A DNA stretch of 64,000 nucleotides from Burkholderia pseudomultivorans (GCF_001718415.1 NZ_CP013377.1:248001-312000); one strand, 5' to 3'; shown: positions 18,275 to 27,890, numbered from the stretch's first letter. Notes: generated by a model from the letters alone, not told the origin. Program-made: numbers and translations.

Positions 18275-18658
18275 TCAGCCGGCGGCAGTCGCGGCCTGCG
18301 CATCGCGCACGACCTGCGCGACGCGTTCGACGAACTCGGCGTCGACGCTCGACAGCGCTTCGCGCTGGCCGTCGGGCATCTCGACCATCAGCCGGTAGGT
18401 GACGTCCTGCGTCGTCCAGGCGAGATAGCCGACGACGACCAGCATCACGCCGGCGACGAGCGCCGCGCTCGACGCGCCGATGCCGCCCGCGACGGCGGTG
18501 CCCGCGCCGATCAGCGAGATCAGCGACGGCACGATACGGTTTTTCGGGATCTTGACGACGTCGACGCGGCGGATGTCGCGCAGCGGAAAGACCTGGCCGG
18601 CGACCGACAGGCCGTTGCGCGTGAGCATCACGCCGCGTTCGTTGAAAGCGTTTTCCAT
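18275..18658 (-). CDS. DUF6232-like small membrane protein
   Basis: This 127-residue protein has two adjacent hydrophobic segments (about residues 46-64 and 67-84) forming a helical hairpin. The N-terminal half, GVMLTRNGLSVAGQVFPLRDIRRVDV, resembles the DUF6232 family, a small PH-like domain with a central membrane hairpin. The C-terminus is soluble and acidic. The start MENAF gives the usual family length. The function is unknown. Small genes of the same strand flank it on both sides. Confidence 0.75.
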   Translation of the reverse strand: MENAFNERGVMLTRNGLSVAGQVFPLRDIRRVDVVKIPKNRIVPSLISLIGAGTAVAGGIGASSAALVAGVMLVVVGYLAWTTQDVTYRLMVEMPDGQREALSSVDAEFVERVAQVVRDAQAATAAG

Positions 18659-18782
18659 CGTGTGTTGCGTGGACGAAAACGCGCAGCGTAGCAGACTTCG
18701 GGGAGGGATCAAACGGGACCGAGTGCCGCACGCGGCGTGCGGGCCGGCCCCGTTGCGGGACGGGGAAACTCGGACAGCGCGG

Positions 18783-19046
18783 TCAGAACTGCAGCCGGCC
18801 GTCGCCGTACAGCCGGCCCGGCACGTGCGACGCGACGACCTCGGCGATTTCCTCGTCGGTCGATTCGGCCGGCACGATCTGCCGTCGCGCGGGCGCGTCG
18901 AGGTGCATCGTCCATTCGACGAGCCGGTACGGACGCCCCCACGGGCGCTGCATTTCGACGGACACGCGGCAACTCTGCACGGGCAGCGAGTGCTCGCGGG
19001 TCAGAATCGTATGCAGATGGCTGAAAACGGTATCTTCGATCATCAT
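18783..19046 (-). CDS. Hypothetical 87-residue protein
   Basis: I do not recognise this protein. It is soluble, alternates charged and hydrophobic residues in a way that suggests beta strands (VQSCRVSVEMQRPWG, YRLVEWTMHLDA), and ends in a helix-like TDEEIAEVVASHV. Two consecutive ATG codons open the frame; the purine-rich AGGATCGGAAGCC precedes them. The amino-acid composition is balanced, unlike shadow frames here. Confidence 0.65.
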   Translation of the reverse strand: MMIEDTVFSHLHTILTREHSLPVQSCRVSVEMQRPWGRPYRLVEWTMHLDAPARRQIVPAESTDEEIAEVVASHVPGRLYGDGRLQF

Positions 19047-19100
19047 GGCTTCCGATCCTGTCTTGTTATGGGCAACCGATGGCGGTGCCGTCGGGTTCTC

Positions 19101-19130
19101 AAAAAAAAAGCCGCCGGTGCTCAGGCGGCC
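19101..19130 (-). terminator. Second terminator behind the porin
   Basis: Read on the minus strand, GCCGCC pairs with GGCGGC around an eight-base loop and is followed by nine T residues. It lies 88 bp beyond the first terminator, so the highly expressed porin seems to have tandem terminators. Confidence 0.7.
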
Positions 19131-19188
19131 AACAGGGGGGGTGAGTGCATCGTCTCAGCCCAGAATTAAGCGAAACTTAAAAGCCCAT

Positions 19189-19219
19189 AAAAAAGCGCCC
19201 CGCGTGGAGCGGGGCGCTT
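19189..19219 (-). terminator. Rho-independent terminator of the porin gene
   Basis: On the minus strand a perfect 9-bp stem GCGCCCCGC/GCGGGGCGC with a 5-base loop is followed by six T residues, about 35 bp after the porin stop. Confidence 0.92.
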
Positions 19220-19253
19220 CTTGCCGTCGTGATCCGCGTGTTAAGCGAATGCT

Positions 19254-20417
19254 TTAGAACTTGTGGCGGATGCCGACGCGAGCGGCGATCTGGTTCGTCG
19301 AACCGGTGCCCGACGTATTGAAGTAGCTCGTGCTCGAGCCGATCTGCGCCTGCACGTTGTTGCCCGACGCCTTCTGCAGGACGACGAGGCCGTACACGTC
19401 CGTGCGCTTGCTGAGCGCGTAGTCGAGTGCGAAGTTGCCCTGGTTCCAGTGCGCCGAGTTGCCGCTTTGCGTCGCGTTCGTGTACGTGTAGCCCGCTGCC
19501 GCCGACAGGGCCGGCGTGATCGCGTACTTCAGGCCGCCTTCATACGCGTTGTAGAACGTGCCCGACGCGCCAGCCGCGACCGGGGTGAACTGCGTGCGCG
19601 TCCACAGCAGCCATGCGGTTGCCGGGCCCCACACGTAGCGGCCGCCGACGCCATACGAGCGCAGGTCGCGGATGTTGCCCGTGCTGATGTTCGCGATCGT
19701 CGTCGAGAACGCCGTCGGCGAAGCCTGGCTCGGGAAGCGGATGTCCGTGTAGGCCGCGCCCAGGGCGAACGGGCCGTTCGCGTAGTTCAGGCCGAAGCTG
19801 TATGCGCGCGACGAGCCTGCCGTCGTCGTGGTGCCGGTCGTCGTCGCCGGCGCGCCTGCGAAGTCGGTCGAGTTCGAGAAGCCGTACATCGCGCCGAACG
19901 TGAAGCCGGAGTAGTTCGCGCTCTGGAACTTCACGGCGTTGCTGATGCGGCTCGACGTCAGCTGGTCGACGTCGTTCACGTGGTACGCGTAGTTGCCCGC
20001 GACCGTGTTGCCGCCGGTCGAGTAGTTCGACCCGAGGATGTCGGTCGAGAACGAGTACTGGCGGCCGAAGGTGACCGTGCCGTACTGGCTCTGCGACAGG
20101 CCGACGTAGGCCTGGCGACCGAAGATCGAGTTGCCCTGGCCGAGTGCGCCCGTGCCGCTGTTGAAGCCGTTTTCGAGCACGAAGATCGCCTTCAGGCCGC
20201 CACCGAGGTCTTCGGTGCCGCGCAGGCCCCAACGGCTGCCCTGGGCGACGCCGTCGTCGTACTTGAACAGCTTGCTGCTGCCGCCGGTTGCGTTCTTGCT
20301 GTGGTTCACGTAGCTGATACCGGCATCGATGACGCCGTACAGGGTGACGCTGCTTTGTGCGTGAGCCGTGCCGGCGGTGGCTGCCAGGATGGCGATGGTC
20401 AACAGTTTCTTGTTCAA
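19254..20417 (-). CDS. Gram-negative porin (OpcP/Omp38-like)
   Basis: This 387-residue trimeric porin has a signal peptide ending GTAHA, and the mature chain starts QSSVTLYGVIDAGISYV, the standard Burkholderia porin N-terminus. Further family landmarks are SRWGLRGTEDLGGGLKAIFVLENGF, FGRQAYVGLS, and the C-terminal VGIRHKF ending in Phe for outer-membrane assembly. It forms a general diffusion channel of 16 strands. The only start giving a proper signal peptide is a TTG, preceded by GGAG at a good distance. Tandem terminators follow it, which fits strong expression. Confidence 0.93.
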   Translation of the reverse strand: MNKKLLTIAILAATAGTAHAQSSVTLYGVIDAGISYVNHSKNATGGSSKLFKYDDGVAQGSRWGLRGTEDLGGGLKAIFVLENGFNSGTGALGQGNSIFGRQAYVGLSQSQYGTVTFGRQYSFSTDILGSNYSTGGNTVAGNYAYHVNDVDQLTSSRISNAVKFQSANYSGFTFGAMYGFSNSTDFAGAPATTTGTTTTAGSSRAYSFGLNYANGPFALGAAYTDIRFPSQASPTAFSTTIANISTGNIRDLRSYGVGGRYVWGPATAWLLWTRTQFTPVAAGASGTFYNAYEGGLKYAITPALSAAAGYTYTNATQSGNSAHWNQGNFALDYALSKRTDVYGLVVLQKASGNNVQAQIGSSTSYFNTSGTGSTNQIAARVGIRHKF

Positions 20418-20723
20418 AGGATTCTCCGAGCGAATGAATGGCGTGTCCAGTTGCGGTTCCGGCGCTCTCTGCGGGCGCTTTCACGGACCGGCCGCAACTT
20501 TATCGGCGGGCCACGTAATGAATGTGACAGCCTCTGTCATATGACGAATGTGTGGTGCCGATGCGACACTGAATGATGCCCGGTTGCGCCATCGGGGGTT
20601 ATACCGAATTCGCCTGTCGTTTGATCTGGCCGTGGAATATGCACATGAAATAAGCTTGGTTGGTGCCGTTTCCGCCCCGTGCCACGATGCGCGCTTCCAC
20701 AACGATACGGGACAGAGGACACC
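20418..20723. promoter_or_regulatory. Divergent promoter region between porin and MetQ-like gene
   Basis: This 306-bp gap separates two divergent genes and is more AT-rich than its surroundings. At 20525-20539 it holds a perfect interrupted palindrome TGACAG-CCT-CTGTCA, about 110 bp upstream of the porin start, which could be an operator. I see no unambiguous -35/-10 pair for either direction. Confidence 0.4.
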
Positions 20724-21527
20724 ATGCGACGCTCGATCTTGACCAGCCTTGCCGCGCTCGGCGCGGTGCTCGCCTTCGCGGCACCCGGCGCACACGCCGA
20801 TCCGACGCTGAAGATCGGCACGATGAGCGGCCCCGACGCGCAGATCTGGACCGAGGTGACGAAGGTCGCCGCGCGCGAGGGCCTTGCGATCAAGGTCATC
20901 GAGTTCAACGACTACGTGCAGCCGAACGCGGCGCTCGACGCGGGCGACCTCGACGCGAACGGTTTCCAGCACCAGCCGTTTCTCGACAGCCAGATCAAGC
21001 AGCGCGGCTACAAGATCGTCAACGTCGGGCTGACCTACACGGCGCCGATGGGCTTCTATTCGAAAAAGATCAAGTCGCTCAAGGACTTGCCGGTCGGCGC
21101 GAAGGTCGGGATCCAGAACGACCCGTCCAACGGCAACCGCGCGCTGCTGTTGCTGCAGAAATACGGCGTGATCAAGCTGAAGGCGGGCGCCGGCACGAAC
21201 GGCGTGAACGCGACGCCGCTCGACGTCGCGGAGAATCCGAAGAAGATCCGGATCGTCGAGCTCGACGCCGCGCAGCTGCCGCGCGCACTGCCCGATCTCG
21301 ACGCCGCGTCGATCAATACCGACTACGCGGTGAAGGCGGGGCTCACGCCGGTGAAGGACGCGATCGCGATCGAGGATCTGCGCGGGCCTTACGCGAACCT
21401 GATCGCGGTGCGCGCGCAGGACAAGGACAAGCCGTGGGTGAAGAAGCTCGTCGCGGCCTATGAATCGGACGACGTGCGCAAGTTCATCGAGCAGAAGTTC
21501 GGCGGTGCGATCGTGCCGGCCTTCTGA
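20724..21527 (+). CDS. MetQ/NlpA-family substrate-binding protein
   Basis: This 267-residue binding protein has a signal peptide ending GAHA; there is no lipobox cysteine, so it should be soluble in the periplasm rather than a lipoprotein like Escherichia MetQ. The family is shown by KIGTMSGPDAQIWTEV, VIEFNDYVQPNAALDAGDLDAN, FQHQPFLD and NGVNATPLDVAENPKKIRI. Members bind methionine or related compounds for a MetNI-type ABC transporter. No metN or metI lies in this window, so it is an orphan component. ATG follows CAGAGGACACC. A strong terminator follows. Confidence 0.88.
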   Translation: MRRSILTSLAALGAVLAFAAPGAHADPTLKIGTMSGPDAQIWTEVTKVAAREGLAIKVIEFNDYVQPNAALDAGDLDANGFQHQPFLDSQIKQRGYKIVNVGLTYTAPMGFYSKKIKSLKDLPVGAKVGIQNDPSNGNRALLLLQKYGVIKLKAGAGTNGVNATPLDVAENPKKIRIVELDAAQLPRALPDLDAASINTDYAVKAGLTPVKDAIAIEDLRGPYANLIAVRAQDKDKPWVKKLVAAYESDDVRKFIEQKFGGAIVPAF

Positions 21528-21574
21528 GCGGCCGCCGCGCGAGCGCGGCTGGCGACGCAGGCTGCAAGGAAAAT

Positions 21575-21604
21575 AAAATCGCCCGCGCAAGCGGGCGATT
21601 TTTA
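21575..21604. terminator. Bidirectional rho-independent terminator
   Basis: A 9-bp stem ATCGCCCGC/GCGGGCGAT with a 4-base loop has T residues on one side and A residues on the other, so it can end transcription of the MetQ-like gene and of the convergent deacylase gene. Confidence 0.88.
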
Positions 21605-21690
21605 TTGGCGTGCGGTGGGCGGGCGGCGCGACGTGAGCGCGCCGCAGGCTGGCCGGAACGACAGCCGGCCGCCCGCGCCAGACCGGCCGC

Positions 21691-22806
21691 TCAGGCCGAC
21701 AGCAGCGAGCCCGTGCGGATCGGCGTCGCGCCGGCGATGCGCGCGACTTCCATGCCGGCCGTCGCGAAGCGCACGACCTGGCGCGCGTACAGCACGCCCG
21801 ACACGCTGCTCTTCAGCGTGATCACGCGATCGCTGAGCGGATCGACGATATCGGCCACTTCCTGCCCGGCCTCGATCCACGCGCCGACCGGCGTGCGGAA
21901 CACCAGCACGCCCGACACCGGCGCGACGAGCGGATCGGTGCCGGCGAGCGGCGTGGCCGGATGCGCGAGCGGCGGCAGCGGCGCCGGCGTGCCGTCGATC
22001 ATGCCGCGTTCGGTCAGGTATTCGATGATCGCCTGCGCGTCCTTTTCCGCGAGCTCGTACGACACTTCGCGTTCGCTGCGCAGCTCGACCGTGACGGAAA
22101 TCGAGCCGTTCGGGATCGGGAAGCGATCGCCGAAACGGCTGCGCAGGTCCGACCAGCAGAAGCTGTGGATCTCGTCGAACGGATTGCCGACCGAATTCAG
22201 CGCGAGCAGCGACGCCTGCGCGTCGAGATAGCGCGCCAGCGGCTCGACGTCCGCCCACAGGTCGGGATTCGTGTACAGGTGCATCACCGCGTCGCTGTCG
22301 CAGTGCAGGTCGAGCACGATGTCGGCGTCGTACGAGAGCTTCTGCAGCGCGAGACGCTGCGACGCGAGTTCGGTGCGCGGCAGCTGCTCGTCGAGCGCCT
22401 CGCGCATCGCGGTGCGCACCGCGACGAGGTTGTGCTGCGCGTCGGCCGTGAGCCGCCCTTCGATGCGCGGCAGCACGAGCGCCGCGAGATCGTGGAAGTT
22501 GCGGTTGAAGTTCTGCATCGAGCCGAGCTCGAAACGGCCGAGGTGATCGCCGAACACGTGCTGCGACAGGCCGATCGGGTTCGGCACCGGCACGACGACG
22601 ATCTCGCCGCGCAGCTTGCCGGCCGCCTCGAGCGCGGCGATCTTGCGGCGCAGCAACACGGCGACCAGCATGCCGGGCAGTTCGTCCGCATGCAGCGACG
22701 ACTGGATGTAGACCTTCTTGCCGCCGCGCGGGCCGTAGTGGAAGCTCGTGATCTGGCGTTCGGTGCCGACGGCGGGGGAAATCAGCGGATGGGTCTGCGT
22801 TTGCAT
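21691..22806 (-). CDS. Cassette A: succinylglutamate desuccinylase/aspartoacylase-family deacylase
   Basis: This 371-residue zinc hydrolase has the carboxypeptidase-like metal ligands His39 and Glu42 in LHADELPG and His168 in VLDLHCD. VPVPNPIGLSQ and NFNRNFHDL are family landmarks. After about residue 290 a biotinyl/lipoyl-like beta domain follows (VAPVSGVLVFRTPVGAWIEAG), as in the long members of the family. Such enzymes remove acyl groups from amino acids; the substrate is unknown. The start MQTQTHPL is chosen because the cassette B paralogue starts the same way (MQIRHTPL). It lies downstream of the binding-protein gene on the same strand, separated by a terminator. Confidence 0.88.
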   Translation of the reverse strand: MQTQTHPLISPAVGTERQITSFHYGPRGGKKVYIQSSLHADELPGMLVAVLLRRKIAALEAAGKLRGEIVVVPVPNPIGLSQHVFGDHLGRFELGSMQNFNRNFHDLAALVLPRIEGRLTADAQHNLVAVRTAMREALDEQLPRTELASQRLALQKLSYDADIVLDLHCDSDAVMHLYTNPDLWADVEPLARYLDAQASLLALNSVGNPFDEIHSFCWSDLRSRFGDRFPIPNGSISVTVELRSEREVSYELAEKDAQAIIEYLTERGMIDGTPAPLPPLAHPATPLAGTDPLVAPVSGVLVFRTPVGAWIEAGQEVADIVDPLSDRVITLKSSVSGVLYARQVVRFATAGMEVARIAGATPIRTGSLLSA

Positions 22807-23001
22807 GAGAGGGAGCGCGGCGCAGCCGCGAATGATCCGGTGTGCGTGGAAGATCGATTGTACGTTGCCTGCGTCGAACCCATCAAACCGGTTCCGGAAC
22901 ACGCCGATTTCCTTTGAGGATCATCGGGTTGCCGCGAAAAAAATAACGCTGCGGCAGCGCTGCGCCTGCGGGTTTTCCGCGGGTTTCGTCGCGCGTAAAC
23001 G

Positions 23002-23030
23002 AAAAAAACGGGCGCCTTGCGGCGCCCGTT
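23002..23030 (-). terminator. Terminator after cassette A binding-protein gene
   Basis: On the minus strand a 10-bp stem AACGGGCGCC/GGCGCCCGTT with a GCAA-type loop is followed by a run of T residues, 23 bp after the stop. Some readthrough would be needed for cotranscription with the deacylase gene. Confidence 0.88.
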
Positions 23031-23052
23031 CGTGCGGATGCGTATCGCGCGC

Positions 23053-23835
23053 TTACTTGCCGTAGACGTCGAAATCGAAGTACTTCTTCGCGATCTTGTC
23101 GTACGTGCCGTCCTTGCGCATGCCGGCGATCGCGCTGTCGATCTTCGCCTTCAGGTCGGTGTCTTCCTTGCGCAGGCCGATGCCCGCGCCTTCGCCGAGC
23201 GTCTTCGGATCGTCGAGGTCCTTGCCGGCGAACGCGAAGTTCGCGCCGCGCGGCGTCTTCAGGAAGCCGATCTCGGCCTGCACCGCGTCCTGCAGCGCGC
23301 CGTCCAGACGGCCCGAGATCAGGTCGGCATAGACCTGGTCCTGGTTCTGGTAAGGCACGACGTTCACGCCCTTCGACGCCCAGTACGTCTTCGCATAGGT
23401 TTCCTGGATCGTGCCCTGCTCGACGCCGACCGACTTGCCCTTCAGCGATTCGGCCGTCGGCATCAGGCCGGCGCCCTTCTTCGTGACGAGGCGCGTCGGC
23501 GTGTTGAACAGCTTCGACGAGAACGCGATCTGCTCCTGACGCGCCGGCGTCATCGACATCGACGACAGCACGCCGTCGAACTTGCGGGCCTTCAGCGCCG
23601 GGATCATCCCGTCGAAGTCGTTTTCGATCCACACGCACTTTGCGTTCATGCGGCGGCAGATTTCATTGCCGAGATCGACGTCGAAACCGACCACCTTGCC
23701 GTCGGCGCCTTTCGATTCGAAAGGCGGGTAGCTCGCGTCGACGCCGAACCGCACGGTCGTCCAGTCCTTCGCGTATGCGCTGCCGGCCGATACGGCGAGC
23801 AGGGCCACGGTCACAGCCGCAAGAATCTTTTTCAC
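23053..23835 (-). CDS. Cassette A: periplasmic basic-amino-acid-type binding protein
   Basis: This 260-residue protein has a Sec signal VKKILAAVTVALLAVSAGSAYA and the family-3 binding-protein fold. Landmarks are VRFGVDASYPPFESK, GFDVDLGNEICRRM, DFDGMIPALKARKFDGVLSSMSMT and the C-terminal DGTYDKIAKKYFDFDVYG. These match the lysine/arginine/ornithine-binding group. The start is a GTG with GAGGAG eight bases upstream; it gives a normal signal peptide, while longer readings do not. No ABC permease or ATPase gene is nearby. It lies between a LysR gene and a deacylase gene, as in cassette B. Confidence 0.9.
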   Translation of the reverse strand: MKKILAAVTVALLAVSAGSAYAKDWTTVRFGVDASYPPFESKGADGKVVGFDVDLGNEICRRMNAKCVWIENDFDGMIPALKARKFDGVLSSMSMTPARQEQIAFSSKLFNTPTRLVTKKGAGLMPTAESLKGKSVGVEQGTIQETYAKTYWASKGVNVVPYQNQDQVYADLISGRLDGALQDAVQAEIGFLKTPRGANFAFAGKDLDDPKTLGEGAGIGLRKEDTDLKAKIDSAIAGMRKDGTYDKIAKKYFDFDVYGK

Positions 23836-24062
23836 TCGGTGACTCCTCGTTTTGTTCGATGGATGCGCGGTTGTGCCGCGCCGTAAGCGTTCGGTCCGGC
23901 ACGGCTTCGCGTCGGACTGTCCGTTTCGCCCGCCCGATGGGGGCGCGCGACGTGCGGAGATTATCAAGACAAAATACCGGCAGGGCGCCTAGGACATGCC
24001 CCGATACCGGGCCCGACGGTGCACGCATGGGTGCATGCAACCGTTCCAGACGGAGCAACGAT

Positions 24063-24983
24063 TCAGCCGAGCGTTTCGTTGACCGCGCGCTGCAGGCAGG
24101 CGACGAATTGCGAGACGGCCGGCGTCGGCAGCAGGTCGCGCCGCGCGATGATCGACAGGTCGAAGCGCGGCATGCTTTCGTCGAGTTCGGCCGTGCGGAT
24201 GCCGAGCGGCGCGACCATTGCCGCGAGCGGGCGCGTGAAGCACGCGATCGCGTCCGAGCGCGCGACGAGCCCGAGCGTCACCGCGAACGACATCGGCGTG
24301 CGCAGCAGCCGCTTCGGCAGCGGCAGCCCGCGCGCCTCGAACATCGCGGTCATCACGCTGTGCGGAAACTGCTCGGCGCCGACGGTGACGATCCATTCGG
24401 CGTCGAGCAATTCCTCTAACCGGCGCGCATGCGCGAGCGGATGGCCTTCGCGCATCGCGATCGTGAATTCGGTCGACAGCAGCGGCGACTGCGTGAACTC
24501 GCGGTCGAGCGCCGGGACGTGGTGCATTGCAGCGATGTCGAGCGTGCCGTTGCGGAGCTGCGCGAGCGCGTCCGGCACCGCGATTTCCTCCAGATGCAGG
24601 CTGACGTTCGGCATCGAGCGGCGAAACGCCGTGACCGCGTGCGGCAGCGCGCTCAGCGCGATCGACGGGATCGTGCCGACCGCGACGTGCCCCGACATCT
24701 CGCCCTTCACGTGCTCGACGGCTTCGACCGTGCGGCGCATGTCGCCGAGCAGCTGCTCGGCGCGCGGCAGCAGCGCGTGGCCGCACGCGGTCAGCTCGAC
24801 GCCGCGCACGCTGCGGACCAGCAATTCGGCGTTCAGCGCCGTTTCCAGCTCGCGGATCGTATGCGTGATCGCGGGCTGCGTGACGCCGAGTTCGCGCGCG
24901 GCGGCGCGCAGGCTCCGGTGATGCGCGGCGGAGACGAACGCCTGGAGTTGTGCGAGGTTCAGGTGGTTGCGGATGCGGGTCAT
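24063..24983 (-). CDS. Cassette A: LysR-family regulator
   Basis: The protein is 306 residues long with the N-terminal HTH AAARELGVTQPAITHTIRELE and the following ELLVRSVRGVELTACGHALLP. The effector domain has VGTIPSIALSALPHAV at its start. It is on the same strand as, and upstream of, the binding-protein gene (227-bp gap), unlike the divergent layout of cassette B. It probably controls the binding-protein and deacylase genes; the purine permease on its other side is an alternative target. The start MTRIRNHLNLAQLQAF gives the usual spacing to the HTH. Confidence 0.88.
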   Translation of the reverse strand: MTRIRNHLNLAQLQAFVSAAHHRSLRAAARELGVTQPAITHTIRELETALNAELLVRSVRGVELTACGHALLPRAEQLLGDMRRTVEAVEHVKGEMSGHVAVGTIPSIALSALPHAVTAFRRSMPNVSLHLEEIAVPDALAQLRNGTLDIAAMHHVPALDREFTQSPLLSTEFTIAMREGHPLAHARRLEELLDAEWIVTVGAEQFPHSVMTAMFEARGLPLPKRLLRTPMSFAVTLGLVARSDAIACFTRPLAAMVAPLGIRTAELDESMPRFDLSIIARRDLLPTPAVSQFVACLQRAVNETLG

Positions 24984-25163
24984 CGATCGGGTTCGGAGCA
25001 GCGGCAGGCCGGGGCGGCGCGAAGAGCGACAGGGTAGCGCGTTGCGCCGGGCGGTGCTGCGCGGAACAAAAATCGCGGGACGATCGTCCCGGCGTGCACG
25101 GTGCACGGTCATTGATGAGGATCGCGAAATTGATGCGGGTGCCGGCCGCGCCGGCGCACCGAC

Positions 25164-25194
25164 AAAAAAAGCCTGGAAACTCGCGTTCCCAGGC
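25164..25194 (-). terminator. Terminator of the purine permease gene
   Basis: On the minus strand GCCTGGGAA pairs with TTTCCAGGC (one G-T pair) around the loop CGCGAG, followed by seven T residues, about 90 bp after the stop. Confidence 0.85.
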
Positions 25195-25283
25195 CTGGAG
25201 ACCATCAACGACGATGGTGGAGGAGACGATGTCGTCCCGATGCGCGCCGTCCTTCTGCAGGCGACGTCGCGCATGATGCGCGG

Positions 25284-26672
25284 TCAGATCGCCCAGCCGC
25301 CGAGATAGAACACGACGAGCACGGCGGCGATCAGCACGGTGCCGACGTTCAGCTTGCGGAACTCGCCGCTGGCGACGCGGCCGATCACGAGCGTCGAGAA
25401 GCCGAGCATGATGCCCGTCACGATGTTCGCGGTCAGCACGATGAACACCGCGCACACGAGGCCCGACATCGCGTCGACCATGTCGTCCATGTGCAGCTTG
25501 CTCACGCTGCCGAGCATCAGCAGGCCGACATACATCAGCGCGGGGGCCGTCGCATACGACGGCACGAGGCCCGCGAGCGGCGAGAAGAACATCACGACGA
25601 GGAACAGCAGGCCGACCACGGCTGCCGCGAGGCCCGTCTTCGCGCCGGCGGCCACGCCGACGCTCGATTCGATATAGGCCGCTGCCGGTGCGCCGCCGAG
25701 GAAGCCGGAGAAGATCGAGCTGACCGAATCGGCAGTCAGCGCGCGGCCGCCGTTGATGATGCGACCGTTCTCGTCGAGCTGGCCGGCCTGTCCCGCGACC
25801 GCGCGGATCGTGCCGGTCGCGTCGAACACGGCCGTCATCACGAGCGCGAGCACGCTCGGCAGCACGGTCATCGACAGCGCGCCCTTGATGTCCATTGCGC
25901 CGATCAGCGATGCGTGGCCCGGTGCGCTCAGCGACGGCAGCGCAAAGATGCCGCGGTATTTGACCGCCGGGTCGAACGCGAGGCCGATCGCCGAGATCGC
26001 GATCACGACCAGCAGGATGCCGCCCGGCACGCGACGCTTTTCGAGGCCGAAGATCGCGGCGAGGCCGACGACCGACATGATGACCGGGAACGCGGTGATC
26101 TGGCCGAGCGATACCGGCAGGCCGGCGCCCGGGTTCTTGATCACGAGGCCGACGTCGTTCGACGCGATCAGCAGCAGGAACAGGCCGATGCCGATCCCGG
26201 TGCCGTGCGCGACGCCGGCGGGCAGGTTGCGCAGGATCCACGAGCGCACGCCGGTGACCGAGATGCCCGTGAACACGAGGCCCATCAGGAACACCGCGCC
26301 GAGCGCGACGGTCGGCGACAGCCCCTTGCCGAGCACGAGGCCGAACGCGGTGAACGCGGTCAGCGAGATCGCGCAGCCGATCGCGATCGGCAGCTTCGCC
26401 CACAGGCCCATCAGCAGCGAACCGAATGCGGTCGTCAGGCAGACCGCGACGAACACGGCGCTCGTGTCGAAGCCCGCCTTGCCGAACATGCCGGGCACGA
26501 CGAACACGGAATAGACCATCGCGAGAAATGTCGTGACGCCGGCGACGATCTCACGGCGCTGCGTGCTGCCGCGCGACGAGATGTCGAAATAGCGATCGAG
26601 GACTCCCTTGGTGCCGTAGTCCGTTTCTTCCGAGCCGACGTCGATCGTCGGCTGCACCGGGGTATCGCTCAT
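25284..26672 (-). CDS. NCS2/AzgA-type purine permease
   Basis: This 462-residue transporter has 12-14 membrane helices. The AzgA branch is shown by [32 protein letters not shown] at the start, VFDATGTI in the middle and [23 protein letters not shown] near 320-345. It imports adenine, guanine or hypoxanthine with protons. AGGAGCAAGCTC precedes the ATG. Its possible links here are the allE ureide gene and the nucleoside permease-family gene, but they are far away. The upstream gap of 552 bp probably contains its promoter. Confidence 0.9.
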   Translation of the reverse strand: MSDTPVQPTIDVGSEETDYGTKGVLDRYFDISSRGSTQRREIVAGVTTFLAMVYSVFVVPGMFGKAGFDTSAVFVAVCLTTAFGSLLMGLWAKLPIAIGCAISLTAFTAFGLVLGKGLSPTVALGAVFLMGLVFTGISVTGVRSWILRNLPAGVAHGTGIGIGLFLLLIASNDVGLVIKNPGAGLPVSLGQITAFPVIMSVVGLAAIFGLEKRRVPGGILLVVIAISAIGLAFDPAVKYRGIFALPSLSAPGHASLIGAMDIKGALSMTVLPSVLALVMTAVFDATGTIRAVAGQAGQLDENGRIINGGRALTADSVSSIFSGFLGGAPAAAYIESSVGVAAGAKTGLAAAVVGLLFLVVMFFSPLAGLVPSYATAPALMYVGLLMLGSVSKLHMDDMVDAMSGLVCAVFIVLTANIVTGIMLGFSTLVIGRVASGEFRKLNVGTVLIAAVLVVFYLGGWAI

Positions 26673-27224
26673 GAGCTTGCTCCTTTATCAGCGTGCTGAA
26701 ATGGCCCGTTGCGAGCCATCGTCAGGGTTGTCTCGTATCTAGTTGGATTGTCGGCATCGTCGTGGGGACGAAGGACGCGTGATGCGCGCCGCGGAACGCG
26801 AGTCGAGGCGACGGCGAGGGTGTCGCGTCGTACGACGTGCTGTGCGGTCGACCCCGTCACGTGTGTGCTTTGCCGTAGCGAAGGTTAGGCGAACGCCGCA
26901 TCACGTCCCATTGGGCGAAAAGCATGCAGCGCATGTCGCAGCGCTTATATCTGCGTGCAACGGGGCTCTGTCGCGACGACACGCGTGTATACGCCTAGTT
27001 CGAATCCGTTAAGGCGACTATTTGAATGTGGCGTCGGCGGCGGCGCGGGATGGAAGGCGGGTGGCGGGCATTACGATTGTCTTTCAGTGTGGCTGGCGGG
27101 GGCGGTGCGGAGGGAGATTATCCGTTGTTTGCAACCTGCGTGTGGATGAGGTTGTTGCCGTGCCTCGGGTATAAATAAAGCTCTCCATCGCGGCGTTGCG
27201 CTGTCAACGACGCACCGCCGCACG
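26673..27224. other. Intergenic, 552 bp
   Basis: This stretch separates the purine permease start from the DUF3455 gene end. It is moderately AT-rich with no supported gene. Frames present are short and basic. It should carry the permease promoter. I compared it by eye with the purine riboswitch core and found no match. An interrupted inverted repeat CAACCT/AGGTTG around 27132-27154 may terminate the DUF3455 transcript. Confidence 0.4.
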
Positions 27225-27743
27225 TCACTTCAGAAAAACGTATCGCGCGAAATAGGGAAAGCGGCCGACCGCATGCTCGGTCGAACAGCTCGCTTCCGGC
27301 GGCATGCCGCCCGCGGTATCGAGCCGTTGCACGAAGCGCACGCCGGCGAGCGTGCCCGTCGCGGCCGGCGTCGCCGCGAGCAGCAGTTGCGGGATGCTGC
27401 CCGCGCGTGCGCCCGGCGCCTCCGCGAGCTTCCTGCCGGTGATGCGGCTGCCGTCGAGCGCTTCCCACGACGGTCCCGCGCCGTGCCGCACGACGAGTGT
27501 GCCGCCGGCATCATAGAGCGACGCCTCCGGGCGCTGAAACACCCACGTGAGCCGGTGTCCGGCATCGTACTCGCACGTGTAGATCTGCACGCCGGTGGCG
27601 GTCGTCGACAGCACGGGCGCGGCCGATTGCGGCGGCGCGAGGCTGGCCGCTTCGTCGGCCTGCGCGGATACGGAGCAGACCGCCAGCGCGAGGCAGGCCA
27701 CGGCGGCCGGCAGCGTGTTTCGTTGCGGGGAATGGGTGGGCAT
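27225..27743 (-). CDS. DUF3455 secreted protein
   Basis: This 172-residue protein has a signal peptide ending SVSAQA. The segments GVQIYTCEYDAGHRLTWVFQRPEASLYDAGG and HGAGPSWEALDGSRITGRKL are typical of DUF3455, and the C-terminus contains the Cys of PPEASCSTEHAVG. The protein is exported and probably forms a beta structure with one disulfide. Function is unknown; family members are often found in soil bacteria and fungi. Start MPTHSPQRN is chosen as it begins the signal peptide. Confidence 0.82.
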   Translation of the reverse strand: MPTHSPQRNTLPAAVACLALAVCSVSAQADEAASLAPPQSAAPVLSTTATGVQIYTCEYDAGHRLTWVFQRPEASLYDAGGTLVVRHGAGPSWEALDGSRITGRKLAEAPGARAGSIPQLLLAATPAATGTLAGVRFVQRLDTAGGMPPEASCSTEHAVGRFPYFARYVFLK

Positions 27744-27890
27744 GGTGCGGATCCTTTCGAGGGGCGAGGAACGGGCATCGGGGCGTGCCGTAAACGCTAG
27801 ACCTCGGCCGGCCACACCGCAATTCGGAAATGACGATCGCGACGATAGCCGCCGCGATCGCCGGCCGCACGGCGGGCGCCTGCGGCGTGC

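Noticed and set aside
20724..21527. A complete metNIQ operon around the MetQ-like gene
   Set aside because: No ATPase or permease gene is adjacent: a terminator follows directly and a divergent porin lies upstream.
26673..27224. A purine riboswitch before the AzgA-type permease
   Set aside because: The long leader prompted a look, but neither the conserved aptamer loops nor an adjoining terminator/antiterminator could be seen.
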